A stretch of DNA of 64,000 nt, from positions 13,455,070 through 13,519,069 of the forward strand of contig NC_064038.1 in NCBI RefSeq assembly GCF_932526225.1. Direction: 5' to 3'. Below the pieces are notes generated by a model. That model had not been told where the DNA came from. It did no database searches and saw only the letters and a list, made by a program, of their open reading frames with translations. Both the position numbers and the translations under genes were made by a program. This document shows, piece by piece, positions 35,211-47,800 of this stretch (its first letter is position 1; every line of letters begins with the position of its first letter). The stretch comes from Nematostella vectensis (Eukaryota; Cnidaria; Anthozoa; Actiniaria; Edwardsiidae).

Positions 35211-37154
35211 AGTGATCTTAATTAATTCCTAATTCTTGACTTTATGGCCATTTCCATGGTTTTCTGTGGTGATGAGACATTTTTTTTTTACAGTCAATCT
35301 CTTCGCTTGGTAAAACTTTCTGCCTAAAACCCACAAAAAAGGTTAGATGACGTTTGCCAGAAGATTGTTTTTTTACATGTTCCACTGACATTCTTCGGAA
35401 ATGGAACGAAAACAAACTTGAAGCTAGCCTATGTATGTCGAACAATCATTAACTTTGTAAATTACTGGGCACTAACAAACTAATTTTAGCATGTTTTGTA
35501 CATACAGTATGCATCCTATGAATTACAGGCTGTCAATTTTATATGGTGTGGGTTGAAAGTTTCTGGCTGTTTTGCTTGAAGTTACAATATAGTGCTATTG
35601 TTCACAACAAACAATCAAAGCTTTCCAAAGTTATATTTGTATGTGTTATGTTTTGTAACAATTTAATCAGACATTTTTCACTTAGAGAGCCTTTTAGTTT
35701 TGCATTGTATAGTTGCCATAGCAATAGCATTGTGTAAAAGAACTGTAGATAATACCCTTACCTTACAGACTGTGTAGTTTTCTTAGTGTTAAGATGTGCT
35801 CTTCATATATAAAAGGATGAATATTGAAAGTACTTGGTGAAGGTGATGATTTATAAAAGTCAAGGAAATATGACTGATATTTGTTAATACAGAGAATGAA
35901 GAAGTATTTGTTTTCTGTAATGGGGGGAGGGAGGGCTTGTTGTCTTTTTTCATAGGGTTAGAAATAACTTTACAATAGTTTGAAAGGAAAGAAGATTTTG
36001 CTCTCTGGCATACTAACAGAAGGGCAAAGAGGATTTTCCCCCACAATTGTGAGGATATGGTAGATTTTGTTCTCCAGCAAACAAACATGAAAAAGTAAAG
36101 AAAAGTGGAGAGGATTTGTTCTCTCCATGATGGCCAGAGTAAGGAAATTTTGCTCTTCCTGTCCCACTAAGAGGGGGAAGGGTGAGGAGTAGTTGTTCTC
36201 TTCTTGATGGTAAGAGTAAGACAAATTTGCTCTTTCTATCTTTTACAATAAGGGAGGATAGTAAGAAACAAATAGTTTCCACAGGTTTAGAGTATTTTTT
36301 TGTAAATAAATTGTATGATATTCAATTTATCAACAGTTTTGTTAAAAATTGATATTGTATATGTCACACAAATTGATTAAATCACATTATCTCGAACTTA
36401 TATTATCAAATTAAGTCAATACTTATTTCATAAGCCTGACTTTAGATTGCAATAATGTATCTGTAGATGATCATATTAAGCATTTCATCTAAGTCAGCTG
36501 CAGTCCTCATGGAGATGAAAAACAGGTTGAGTAAATAGAGGGTTTGATTTATCATAGTAGAAATAAATAAGTAAAAAAAAAAAAACTAGTAAAAAATGAT
36601 ATAAGAAAATCAAGGTTTGTTCTGGTTATCTAAGTTTGAGTAGTTGGCTAAATAACAGTCCTCACTTTTTCTAAGAAGCTAGAGATGTTCTTTGTTTTCA
36701 GCTTAGATAAAGTAAGTTGACCAATGTTGCTATGGATGGAAACCCAGCTGTCTTTTCAAATGCTTCCTAATGGCCTCTACAGCCGAAGTAAAACTAGGGA
36801 ACACGATTGCGTATCTGGCGCATGAAGCCCTGTGACAAGTCACAATCGGTTTGTAACTAGTCACAGTGCACTGGTGAAATGCATATGGTTTCAGTTGTAC
36901 ACAGGCTGAGAGCCACTTTTCCAAAATGCAGAGTCCCTCTTAGACAAAGGAACAGAATTTTAGAAATGTAATGAATCATGCCTGTCATTTGAACTGTCAA
37001 AATGTGGGCATGCCACTGCAGCAAATAAAAATGCTGGTTTGTTGCAAGGCTAGAAATTTTATGGAATTTTGTTGTTGTTGCTTGAGGGGAGGAAGGGGAG
37101 TACACCTACTACTTTGCTGATTTTACTAGTTATACGGATGACATCAGAATTACT
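35211..37154. other. Convergent 3' regions of the SR-protein gene and FAM81
   Basis: AT-rich non-coding sequence, presumably the two 3' UTRs and a short spacer. AATAAA occurs near 36303 and 36562 on +. Segment 35985-36270 is a loose 60-70-bp repeat rich in GGATTTTGTTCTCT-like words. No gene is supported. Confidence 0.7.
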
Positions 37155-38255
37155 TTATACTAATACCACCATCCTCAAAATATTATTGATGGATTTTTTA
37201 AGGTCGTCTTCAACAAGTTTCAGCTTGGCCTCTAGGACCTTTTGCAAGGTTGTCATGCTTTCATGAACTGTGTTGAAGCCAAGCCTGTACTCCTGCCTGA
37301 GACCAGCGCATGTATCCCTCAACACATGGTCTTGCTCAGACTTAGTTTCCTTCAGCCGTACTTCCCACAAGTTAAAATACTTGTCCTTCTCTTCTGATAT
37401 CATTTTCTCTATCTTTGACAAGTATGAATCGACTTTAAATTCCAACTTTTCTTGTCGATTAATAATAACTCCCTCAAATCTTTCAAGTCTTCCCTGGAAT
37501 TCCTTTGTCAACTTAAAATACTCTGATTCAGTCCATTGCCGAGTGGAGGTGATGTTTGCCCGGACATCCTCAACAGCAGACTTAGTCTTGGAGTCTAGGC
37601 GAGTGACCTGGTCATCTGCCTGCCCTTTTAGTTTCTCAATGCTGGTATGCTGCTCTGTGTTGTATTTTTCAAACTTCATGACTAGATCATTAATTGATGA
37701 CTGAAGTCCTTGAAACCTTTCATTATTCTCCTTTGTACTATTCTCCTGTCGTTGCCGTAGCTCATTTAGAGCCTCAGCAATTGCACGCAGGTCTGACACC
37801 ATTCTTTCAATTGCATGGTCACATCTAGCCACCCTCCCCCTAAGGTCCGTCACCCCAGCAACATGGTGCAATTCTAAATTTTTGAATGCTGTTGCGTTGC
37901 CTGCAACTTTGCTTTCCTTAGACCTTAGCTCATCCTCTAAAACCTCTATTTCTCGGCTTAAGCGCTTTACCACTGAGGTTATGGTCCGGATGTGTTCTTG
38001 TAGTAGCGCTCTAGCTCTTTTCTCTCCTTGCCAATTCACTTGGGCTATACTGAGGCTCTCGACGATGTCTTCTTTCACTCTTAGAGCTCTATCTATTAGA
38101 GACCTTGTAGTTTTTTCTTGATTGTAAATCCGGTCTTCTAAGACGTCCATGCGACTTAAAGTCTCCCCTCTTAACGCTAAAGTGTTGTCCCCGTTCGTTA
38201 TAGCTGGAAGTGAAGTCCTTTTTGGACTTCTGGTTCTTGATGAAGGCCTTTCCAT
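37155..38255 (-). CDS. FAM81: FAM81 coiled-coil protein (FAM81A/B homologue), single exon
   Basis: 366 residues from ATG at 38255 to TAA at 37155, close to the 368 residues of human FAM81A. The N-terminus is Ser/Arg/Pro-rich; LEDRIYNQEKTTRSLIDRA and the conserved LRGRVARCDHAIERM follow. Near the C-terminus is FNTVHESMTTLQKVLEAKLK. Heptad-like coiled coil covers most of residues 30-360, with no membrane segment or catalytic motif. Family members are coiled-coil proteins; FAM81A has been linked to postsynaptic condensates in mammals, and the role in this animal is unknown. It lies head-to-head with IQGAP (636 bp between starts) and tail-to-tail with the SR gene. Being intronless in an intron-rich neighbourhood is unusual. 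Confidence 0.92.
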   Translation of the reverse strand: MERPSSRTRSPKRTSLPAITNGDNTLALRGETLSRMDVLEDRIYNQEKTTRSLIDRALRVKEDIVESLSIAQVNWQGEKRARALLQEHIRTITSVVKRLSREIEVLEDELRSKESKVAGNATAFKNLELHHVAGVTDLRGRVARCDHAIERMVSDLRAIAEALNELRQRQENSTKENNERFQGLQSSINDLVMKFEKYNTEQHTSIEKLKGQADDQVTRLDSKTKSAVEDVRANITSTRQWTESEYFKLTKEFQGRLERFEGVIINRQEKLEFKVDSYLSKIEKMISEEKDKYFNLWEVRLKETKSEQDHVLRDTCAGLRQEYRLGFNTVHESMTTLQKVLEAKLKLVEDDLKKSINNILRMVVLV

Positions 38256-38891
38256 GGCGTCCGATTTGATTTGTTTACCAAAATTTGATCATTAGCGTGA
38301 CCGTTTTATAAAGGTTTTCTGATTATTTTCATTCTTTCTTCATTAAAAACACTTCATGTTTTGTAAATGCTTGCATGACACAGTTTGGTTTCCCAGTAAC
38401 AGCGCGTAAATGATAAATAGTAATACCACATACCATATCGAAAGTGAACTGAACTTTAAAAATTTTTTACCTTCGAGCTTCCTAACTTACGTCATGTTCA
38501 GAACTATCAGGGGAAGGGTCATTACTTTACATAGCATGCCGAACAAAAAATAAAATAAATGAGAACCATTTGAGAGGGTAATTCTGTATCCTAATCAATC
38601 CTCGCTAAAAATCAGAATTTTAATGTCTTCTTCGAAAGTAAATATTGACAATGATAGCGCGGACAGACAAAATAAAATAGACAAATTAGTGCAGCTGACC
38701 AAAGGCTGTGCCCTCGAGGGAGGGGTGGGGAACAAGTTATCCCATAATTTCTTGAGCTCAGTTCGAAATTCCCTCCAAACTTTCCATTGCGCTCATAACA
38801 AACACATCTCTCGTTTCACCTCAGCTATAACCCGACTTCCAATCAACCCAGGACTGGAGGAAGGTCGACACGGGGCCTGAGCTGAGGGAAA
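38256..38891. promoter_or_regulatory. Divergent promoter region, FAM81 / IQGAP
   Basis: 636 bp between the two outward-facing start codons. It must contain the 5' UTRs and promoters of both genes. No core elements could be assigned; a small open frame at 38623-38880 has no recognisable content. Confidence 0.55.
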
Positions 38892-41800
38892 ATGGCTGCC
38901 GTGAATGATCATGAAGACGGACACTGGGAAGCTGCTAACGGCAAATTCGAGGACGATGGTGAGTGAGAGTGCGCCGCTTGCAAAATGTAGAAGTCACTGG
39001 AAAAATCAATACGCTCTTTATTTGCAGAATATTCGCCTGAAAGAGCTTCAGGATCCGAGATGGACGAGCAGAGAAAACAAAACATTGCCTATCAATACTT
39101 GTGTCATCTTGAAGAAGCGAGAGTGTAAGTAAAAAGGCTTAGACTTGAGCTTTGAGCAAGATCATTTAGTTCAACTGAACCGTGAAAATCTACACACCCT
39201 CAACACTTCCTACATAAATACACCTCTCAAATACAGCAAATTTTATTCCTGATTATCTAATCTTGGTTATGTTATTTCAGTTGGATGGAGGCTTGTTTGA
39301 AAGAGGAACTACCAGAAACTACAAATATGGAGGAGGCCTTGCGCTGTGGGGTACACCTCGCGAAATTGGGAAACTTTTTCAGCCCAAAAATGGTTCCAGC
39401 TCGTAAGATATTCGACAAAGACTGTAAACATTACACGGTAAGTATTTCACTTGAATCCCTATATATTAATTCAAGTATAGTGCTGAATCTAAATCTGCAG
39501 TTTGGATCCGTGCAAGTGTTTATGAATTACTCATATTCTGTTATATATACTTAAAGAAAGTTAATAAAATGCAAATTGTCTGATTAAGTTTCGTATTGAT
39601 GTTTTTCAGTCCAAAGGCCTCCATTTTCGTCACACAGACAACATAAATTACTTCTTCAAGGCATGCGATGAAGTAGGATTACCACAGGTAGGTTTATTTA
39701 TTTTTATTGTCAATCTGATACTTTGAACTCAGGTTGTGGGTTCATCATTCGTGTTGTGGTCTTTCCCACACGGAAAACACACAACTAGATTCACGAACAA
39801 TAATAAAGTTGTTGAACTAACCACGGAATGGCTTCTATGAAATACAAACCCTGGCAATTTCAAATGACGATTTTAAATAAACGTTAAACCCCGGAAATCT
39901 TCGACTTTGCATAAGTTCCCGTTAAATCATTTTATGATCCCGCTCATTGAGTGCCTAATCAATGTTACATTTTGTCCTCGTTCTATTGTACGATGTACAT
40001 TTATCATCGACGCTATCAAATGTCACCGCTTGTTCATTGGCGGGAACTAATTAATTGTTTTTGCCCTGTAGGTATTCTACCCAGAGACCACGGATATTTA
40101 TGATAAAAAGAATATGCCTAAACTCATCTACTGCATTCATGCTCTCAGGTAACATAGAAAAATACAAATCTAATGCTAACGTCTTTATGTAGTGAGATGA
40201 GAACTAACACATTTTAATGAACTTACGATTTGTTTCAGAAGGAAGCTATTATATTATCACCTATCATCATTTAGCGATGTTTTGAACTATTATCAGCTCA
40301 TTTCGCTATTATTGCTAACATGCATATTACATTGTATTCATTCAATCCTTGTATTACAACATCCTGCATATTTTTTGTAATTTTGATTTCTTGTTTTATT
40401 TTTCTGATTTTTGTTTCAGTATTGTAATTGTGGTGATGCTAGTATTTTTGTATTCAGTTATGTTTCAGCTCTTTACTACAACACTAGATATGATAATTAC
40501 ATATATAACAACAAACTCTCCTAACATCTAACCTATAGCTCAAACAGTATTTTGAATATGTATTCATCTGCATTACAAAAGTATTAAAGCAATTCACAGC
40601 ACATGGTGCTGGCTTAAACACCCACCATTTATTTATCAACATAGCACAAGGTGAAAAGCATGGGAAAACCCTATGACTTAAAAAAAGCTGTGTGTCAGCA
40701 GTGTACTAGTTTGCAATATAGAAGCTATCAGACAAAGACATGCATATGCAGATTGTACTTCCTAATATTTTGATGCCTGTGCTCCGATTGACTGCTAAGC
40801 ATGGGAAACTTTTCCAAATCTTTTCAAAATGGTCACAGATGGTGTTATTATAAACAGTAAATCTCAAAGCATACAAGAAATAATTGTAATATATGATTTT
40901 TATTGTAAATGTTCACACAATTATTTACTGATTCAAATCTGAAATGTTTACAAAGCAGGTTTTCAGGGACCATGTAGACTTCATAAAATATATATTTATT
41001 TTTAAGGTTTCTTTGCTTTAGCCGAATATTTGATTCAGCTGGGGTCTCCCCCCCCCACCCCTGCCCACCTGATGTCTCCCTCCCTCCCTGATGTCATGAC
41101 CATCAATGAATTTGGTCCACCAATGAATTTAACCTCTGTGCACCTTAAGTTATCCACTACCTTTGGGCTGCAAGGCTTTTTTTTTGGGGGGGGGGGGGGG
41201 GCTACCATTGCAATATATTCACTATTTTATTTTGACATCTCTTCTTTCAATTTCTAGTTTGTTTCTGTTCAAGCTTGGCTTAGCGCCTCAGATACAAGAC
41301 CTCTATGGGAAAGCAGAATTCACAGGTAAATAAAAGGTGTTATTGACCTAATGACTATGCTACCCATCAGATTTTTTTTTCTTCATCATGTCCAACAAAA
41401 AAGCACTGGGTGACAAACAGAATCTAGGTCCAAAATGGCACTTCATAACTGTGAGACACTGCCTTAAATCAATGATTACAAAAGTCCATTCTTAGGAATC
41501 CAAGATGTCTGAAAGGTAGCTAAGTTGCATCACATTTTAATTGCCTTACTTTACTCATTTTGTCTTATCAGAGGAGCAGATCAGTGCTATGCGTAAAGAG
41601 CTTGAGAAATATGGCCTACAGATGCCAGCGTTTAGTAAAATTGGTGGCATTCTGGAAAGTGAGGTTAGTTGTATCATAAACTTGTTATACTGCCTCCAAC
41701 TTGATAGGTTAGTCAGAGTGTGTCTCTCATTTTTATTTCCCTTTGATTTTATCTTTCAGCTTCCTGTAGATGAAGCAGCGTGTGAGTAACTTTTTCAATA

Positions 41801-44800
41801 CTTTTTATTTTATTTTTTGTATTACTGATATTAATTGCCATGAGTTGCTATTTCTTTGTAGTGCATGCTGCTGTGATTGCCATCAATGAGGCTATCGATC
41901 ATCAAGACATTGCTGGTACTATGGAAGCTCTGCAGAACCCAAATGCCCATCTTGTCGACCTAGATAGAGACAACTCTGATGAGTACCAAGTTGCGTTGTA
42001 CGATGCCAAGTCAACCAAGTCTGCACAAGCTCAAGTAAAGGTAGTCATGAGTACCACATACCTGTCAATCTCACTTTAGGAAAAATCTCGAGAAAATACA
42101 GTGAATGTATCAGAAGTACCAAGATAACTAATGCGGGAGAATACAAGGTTAAAAATCTTGAGACTCCCAACTAATGCGGGAGAGTTGACAGCTATGGTAC
42201 CAAGTAGCGTTGTTCAGTCTACCATGTCTGCACATGCTATAGTTAAAGGCTCTCTATTATTATTATCTCTATTATTACCTCTATTATAACAGGGCTTCTG
42301 GGATTACGCGGAAAAAAGTCAAAATTACACGGGATTCTTTGCTAAATTATGTGGAAAATCAATCATTACGCACTAAATTACGCGGGATTTTGAAATACAT
42401 TTTTCTTTAAAAATCAAAATTTTGCGGGATTCTTTACTGGATTACACGCTAAATTACAAGGAATATCAACTGTTACGCCCAAACTACATTTTGTACCGAA
42501 GGAAAGCATGAAATAACTTGAAAAGGTTATTTTTTTTTTAGTGAAAATATATTAGGCAAGTTTTCATTGGCTCCTAGCCACCAGCCAATTAAAAAGGTAT
42601 TTTATTATTAGTCCTAGGCCTTCGCGGTTTAGCAATGAACGCCTAGTCATTTTATTTGTTTTTTAAATTCACTTCGAAATATCGCACTCTTACTAAGAAT
42701 ATCTTTCTTTTTTTACGAGAAATAAAGGTAAGAACCCTAAAAGAACACATCAGCTATGTAATTAAATTTTTTGTCTTTCAAAATATAGCCAAATTACGTG
42801 GGATTACGCGGAAATTTGTGTATTACGCGGATTACGCGGAAAAAGCCAAATTACGTGCTTCCGCACAAGCCGTGTAATTCCAGAAGCCCTGTTATAAATA
42901 TGTCTGGTGGGTATAAAAAATATGTGCAAACTCTAACTAAATTCAACTTACCTTTGCTCAGTCACATTGCTACAGCTAGAATATTTTGACAATAACTGGC
43001 GCCCCTCAATTATTATAAGGAAATCACCAGTTGGCTCATAACTGCACCCATCTAGTTTTTTTAATGTCTCTGTATTGTGCCCCCCTTGACATGACAGAAT
43101 AACCTGGAAAATTCGCAATTCGAGATAGAGAAAGAAGACACAATTTCTTACAATGGCCATCGGTTCCTTGTATTCCGGACTGATTTTTGAAACACAAATA
43201 TAATGTGAGGCCGAAATGCACATACCCAGATTTTTGCTTGCGCTATGTATGAGCTCAGGGACGAAAAGCTCGAATGTCAATGGCACTTTACAAAAAGTCA
43301 CATCTGATATTTTGTTTGCTATTACTCACTAAGTACTTAGAGAAATTTTCTGCCTCATTAGATCTGAAATGAGCTTATTTGAAGCGTTAAGTCATGCTTT
43401 TCTGTCATGTCGCCCCCCTTATTATTCAAAGGCCTTGTTAGAGCCTGTCAAAAAGAAGTGACTGTCTGACTGAAAATTGCTGCCATCTTTCTGATGGCCT
43501 GTCTGCCTGCAGATTTCCCCTGCCATTTTTCACCTTGGTTACCTAACTGTCTATCCATCTGCCTGTCTATTCACCTCTCCATCTGTCCGTCCATCTGTCC
43601 TGTTTGTCCACCTGTGAATCTGATTCATTCCAATTTCAGTCTCCAGGCAGTAAAGGTGAAGAAGACATCTATGACAGACTGCTGACCCAGGCAGAGATTC
43701 AGGGAAATGTCAACAAGGTCAACGACAGTGTGAGAAAGAGGAGAGCTGAAGCTGCATGTAAGTCACTAACCCAGTTGCAGTTAATGCACAGAGATGTGAC
43801 CTCACTAAAGTCAATGAATGTTTAACTCTGACCATGCATGGAAACATTGTGTATAAAACAACTTTCCCTTTTTAACTCTGTTTAACCTATTTAGAACCTG
43901 TTAGAACAACCTAACACTAACAAGTCTTTTCAACAAATAATAAGGCTACTCAGTTACTGTCAAAGCATGGGGGAATGTATTGTGTATCACTTTTTAAAGG
44001 CATCAAAGTGTATATGCTTCTTAAAATTATGTAATATCAGAAGAGCTTCATGACTCTCCACTTACGGTACAACACATGCTTCCAAAAACACATGGATGTA
44101 GGTAGTTATGTGCCAATTCTGGATTATAAAGTCCAAACAACAACACATTTTTCATTTCAAGATTTTAAGGTTGCAACCAATAGAACACTTGTGTCCAGAA
44201 TGCACCGTGGACGTAAACACACAGGGAAACCATGTGACAATGGACTCAATTAGACAACCAATCATTGCAAAAAAATATCCAGACAAGTGCACACCAGAAT
44301 GCAACAGCAGGCACCTACTCAGGGGGGTGCACAGGGCAGTCAGAAAATGGTTCATTTTCATGTTTTATCCTTATGTTACCTATGACTGCACACCCCCCCC
44401 CCTCCCCTCAACCAATCCTGGGTACCCGCCTGAACAGAGAGCTCTTATAGTTATAGGGATGGTGTCAATGAAGCCTGTGGTGCTAACTAACTTTCTTAGT
44501 AATTTGAAGTTTTTTATGGCGACAATATCACTTACCATGTAAAAGAGAGCACTAGAGTTACTAATAACATAGAATGTAAAATAGAGCATTTGAGGTAAAA
44601 TTAAGTAGAAGTTTCTAATGACATAGAATGTAAAATAGAGCATTTGAGGTAAAATTAAGTAGAAGTTACTGTACCTACAGTCTTTGTGAACACCTTCCCC
44701 CCCCTCCTATAATTCTTGATGAGTTAAACAAACAAGTTAGTGCCAGTCTCTATCAGGCCCGCACACAGGGGGGGTGCTATAAAGCATAAGCTGGATCACT

Positions 44801-47800
44801 CTGATATGTAACCAAGTCCTAGAATTAACGTCCTGTGGAGATACTGCAAAGGAATAAAAATCCCTTTTTGTTTGGGGTGTTTTTGTTTGGGGTGGTTAGG
44901 TTTTTATCAAAGAACTCACTCCACCCCACCCCCACCCCCCAGAAAAATTAGGTCCACTTTTTTTAAATTTCGCACCCCCCCCCCCCCCCCCCCCACCTCA
45001 AGAAAAATCCTGGGTACTTGACTGTATATAAAAATGTCTGGCTTCTCATGTCCTTCAGTGGAGGAAGCTGTGTTCAGCATCAACAAAGCTTTGGCTGATG
45101 AGGATCAAGATGCATTGCGTAAAGGCCTAATGAATAAATCCTCACGACTCAAAGAGGTGGATACAAATCACATGCACTGGTACATGCAAGCATTACTGGA
45201 GCAAAGAAACTTTAAGCTTGAGGTAGGTGTTTAAGGGGTAGACCCAGGATTTCTTGGGGGGGGGGGGAGGAGGGTTAAGCCAATGGTTAGTTAGTTAAGA
45301 CATTTTTATTGAGAGTGACACCTAATATCAATACAGATAATATACATGTGGCTCTCAGGAAAAAAATTATAACAAACATACATATTTATAATATAATGAT
45401 AACAAATATGCATAATGATTTACAATAGTGTTAAATGAAACAATTTCAAATAGGAACAGTATTTACATGTGTGAAAAATTTCCTATAAAGCCTTTAGTGC
45501 AGCACTACAGGTAGTAAGGGATTTGCTTTCCCTTACATTCAACAGAAAAGTATTCCATGCTTTGGCTCCACCAAATGTGAAAGTCTGTTGGCCAAGAGTG
45601 TGATGGACATATTAAGGGGTGCGCCCATTTAAAGTTTTAAGCATAAGTTTACATTTCAGACACCACACCCGCTTATTAAATGTCTCTATTCCCAGAGTAA
45701 CAAAATCTTCTGCTGATGGGTGGTCCCATTTTATGTCCCATTATTATCCGGTCAGCACACTTCTATAAAAGGATCATGGCATGTGCTTTTTAAAACTCTC
45801 AGGTGTATTAGGAGAGGATCCAGGATTTCTGGGAAGGGGGGGGAATGGGGCACAATAGGGTTGAGCTAGAAAATAGAAGAAAGAGTGATTGTTTCAATTG
45901 TTTGCATAGGCTTCAGGGAATGGGGATCTGACTCATAGTGAGATACAAACGGTGGTGGCCGCAGCCAACACTCAGGCTGAAGCATACCAGCAGAGTAAGT
46001 ACCTTCAAATTTATCATTTCAATAAGATTTAGGCATGTTTGTTTTATAGTACAAGGTTTTGTTTTAGAATTAATGTGCTATCTGCTTTGAGATACCTAGT
46101 TTACAAGAGCCCCCAGACTTCTCTGGCCAGTGATGCTCGGCCAAAATGCTGTGACAAGTGTCACTGGATGAGAGAAGTCTTGAGGCTCTGGTACCCAGGG
46201 TAGCTTTTAGAACGTTTATTGAATCAGTGGCATCTTATGTATTGTAGTGCAATCTGTTGTGAAGTCCATTAATGCAAACCTAGACACTGATAATTGTGAT
46301 GAGACACACATGCTTCTGCGGAGACCCGAGACCATGCTACCTGAAGTAGCTAACAGAAGTGCTTTTCTCTACCATGACTGCCTTGCCAAAACAAAGCAGG
46401 CAAATGGCCAGGTGAGAGTAAGGGGGAGGTTAGTCATGGCCCTCCCTTGTGATGGGGAAGAGGGAGGGGGGGGGTTAGTCATGGACTTCCCTTTTGATGG
46501 GGAAGAGGGGGGGATTTTAGTCATGGCCTTCCCTTGTGATGGGGAAGAGGGGGGGATTTTAGTCATGGCCTTCCCCTAAGATGGGAAGGGGGAGGAGGTT
46601 AGTCATGGCCTTCCCTTGTGATGAGAAGGGGGAGGAGGTTAGTCATGGCATTCCCTTGTGGTGTGGAAGGGGAGGAGGTTAGTCATGGCCTTCCCTTGTG
46701 ATGAGAAGGGGGGGAGGTTAGTCATGGCATTCCCTTGTGGTGTGGAAGGGGAGGAGGTTTGTCATGGCCCTCCCTTGTGATGGGGAAGGGTGGACTGAAT
46801 AATAAGAAGTGAGGGCCGGCAAGTGAAAAGTAAACAAAGTCAAGGGGAAATAAAGACAAAGTCAGCCATGGCAAAACATTTATCACTTGTCCTTTTTATT
46901 GTAGGATCTCACCTTTGATGAGATTTCAGAGCAGATTAAAGGTATATCTATCTACCTGTCCGTCCGTCTGTCTGTCTGTCTATACCTCCATATGCCTTTT
47001 TTCCTGCCGTTTGAGTAGTACTCTATCTACTTGCTGTTGTTGTTATGCTAGTTACTACCAGGGGCGGATCCAGAAGTTTAAAAAAAGGGGGGGGGAGAAG
47101 CAAAAGTTTAAAAAACGGGGGGGAGAAGCAAAAGTTTCAAGAAAGGGGGGCCGGACTTATTGTTCTTCCCCATATTTCCTTATATTTCTTGTTATTTTTA
47201 AGCCAAATTTCTGAAAATAGGGGGGGCGGGGCCCCTCAGCCCCACCCCCTAGATCCGCCCCTGCTTACTATCACTCTGCCCCCTTTTTATCTTTTTATCT
47301 ATTTTATTCTATCCCCTTCACTCTCTCTAGTTCTTACCATCACTTCACCCCTTTTATTCCTATCCCCTTCACTCTCTCTAGTTCTTACCATCACTTCACC
47401 CCTTTTATTCCTATCCCCTTCACTCTCTCTAGTTCTTACCATCACTTCACCCCTTTTATTCCTATCCCCTTCACTCTCTCTAGTTCTTACCATCACTTCA
47501 CCCCTTTTATTCCTATCCCCTTCACTCTCTCTAGTTCTTACCATCACTTTACTCCTTTTATTCCTATACCCTTCACTCTCTCTAGTTCTTACCATAACTT
47601 CACCCCTTTTATTCCTATCCCCTTCACTCTCTAGTTCTTACCATCACTTTACCCCTTTTATTCCTATCCCCTTCACTCTCTCTAGTTCTTACCATCACTT
47701 CACCCCTTTTATTCCTATCCCCTTCACTCTCTAGTTCTTACCATCACTTCACCCCTTTTATTCCTATCCCCTTCACTCCCTCTAGTTCTTACCATCACTT

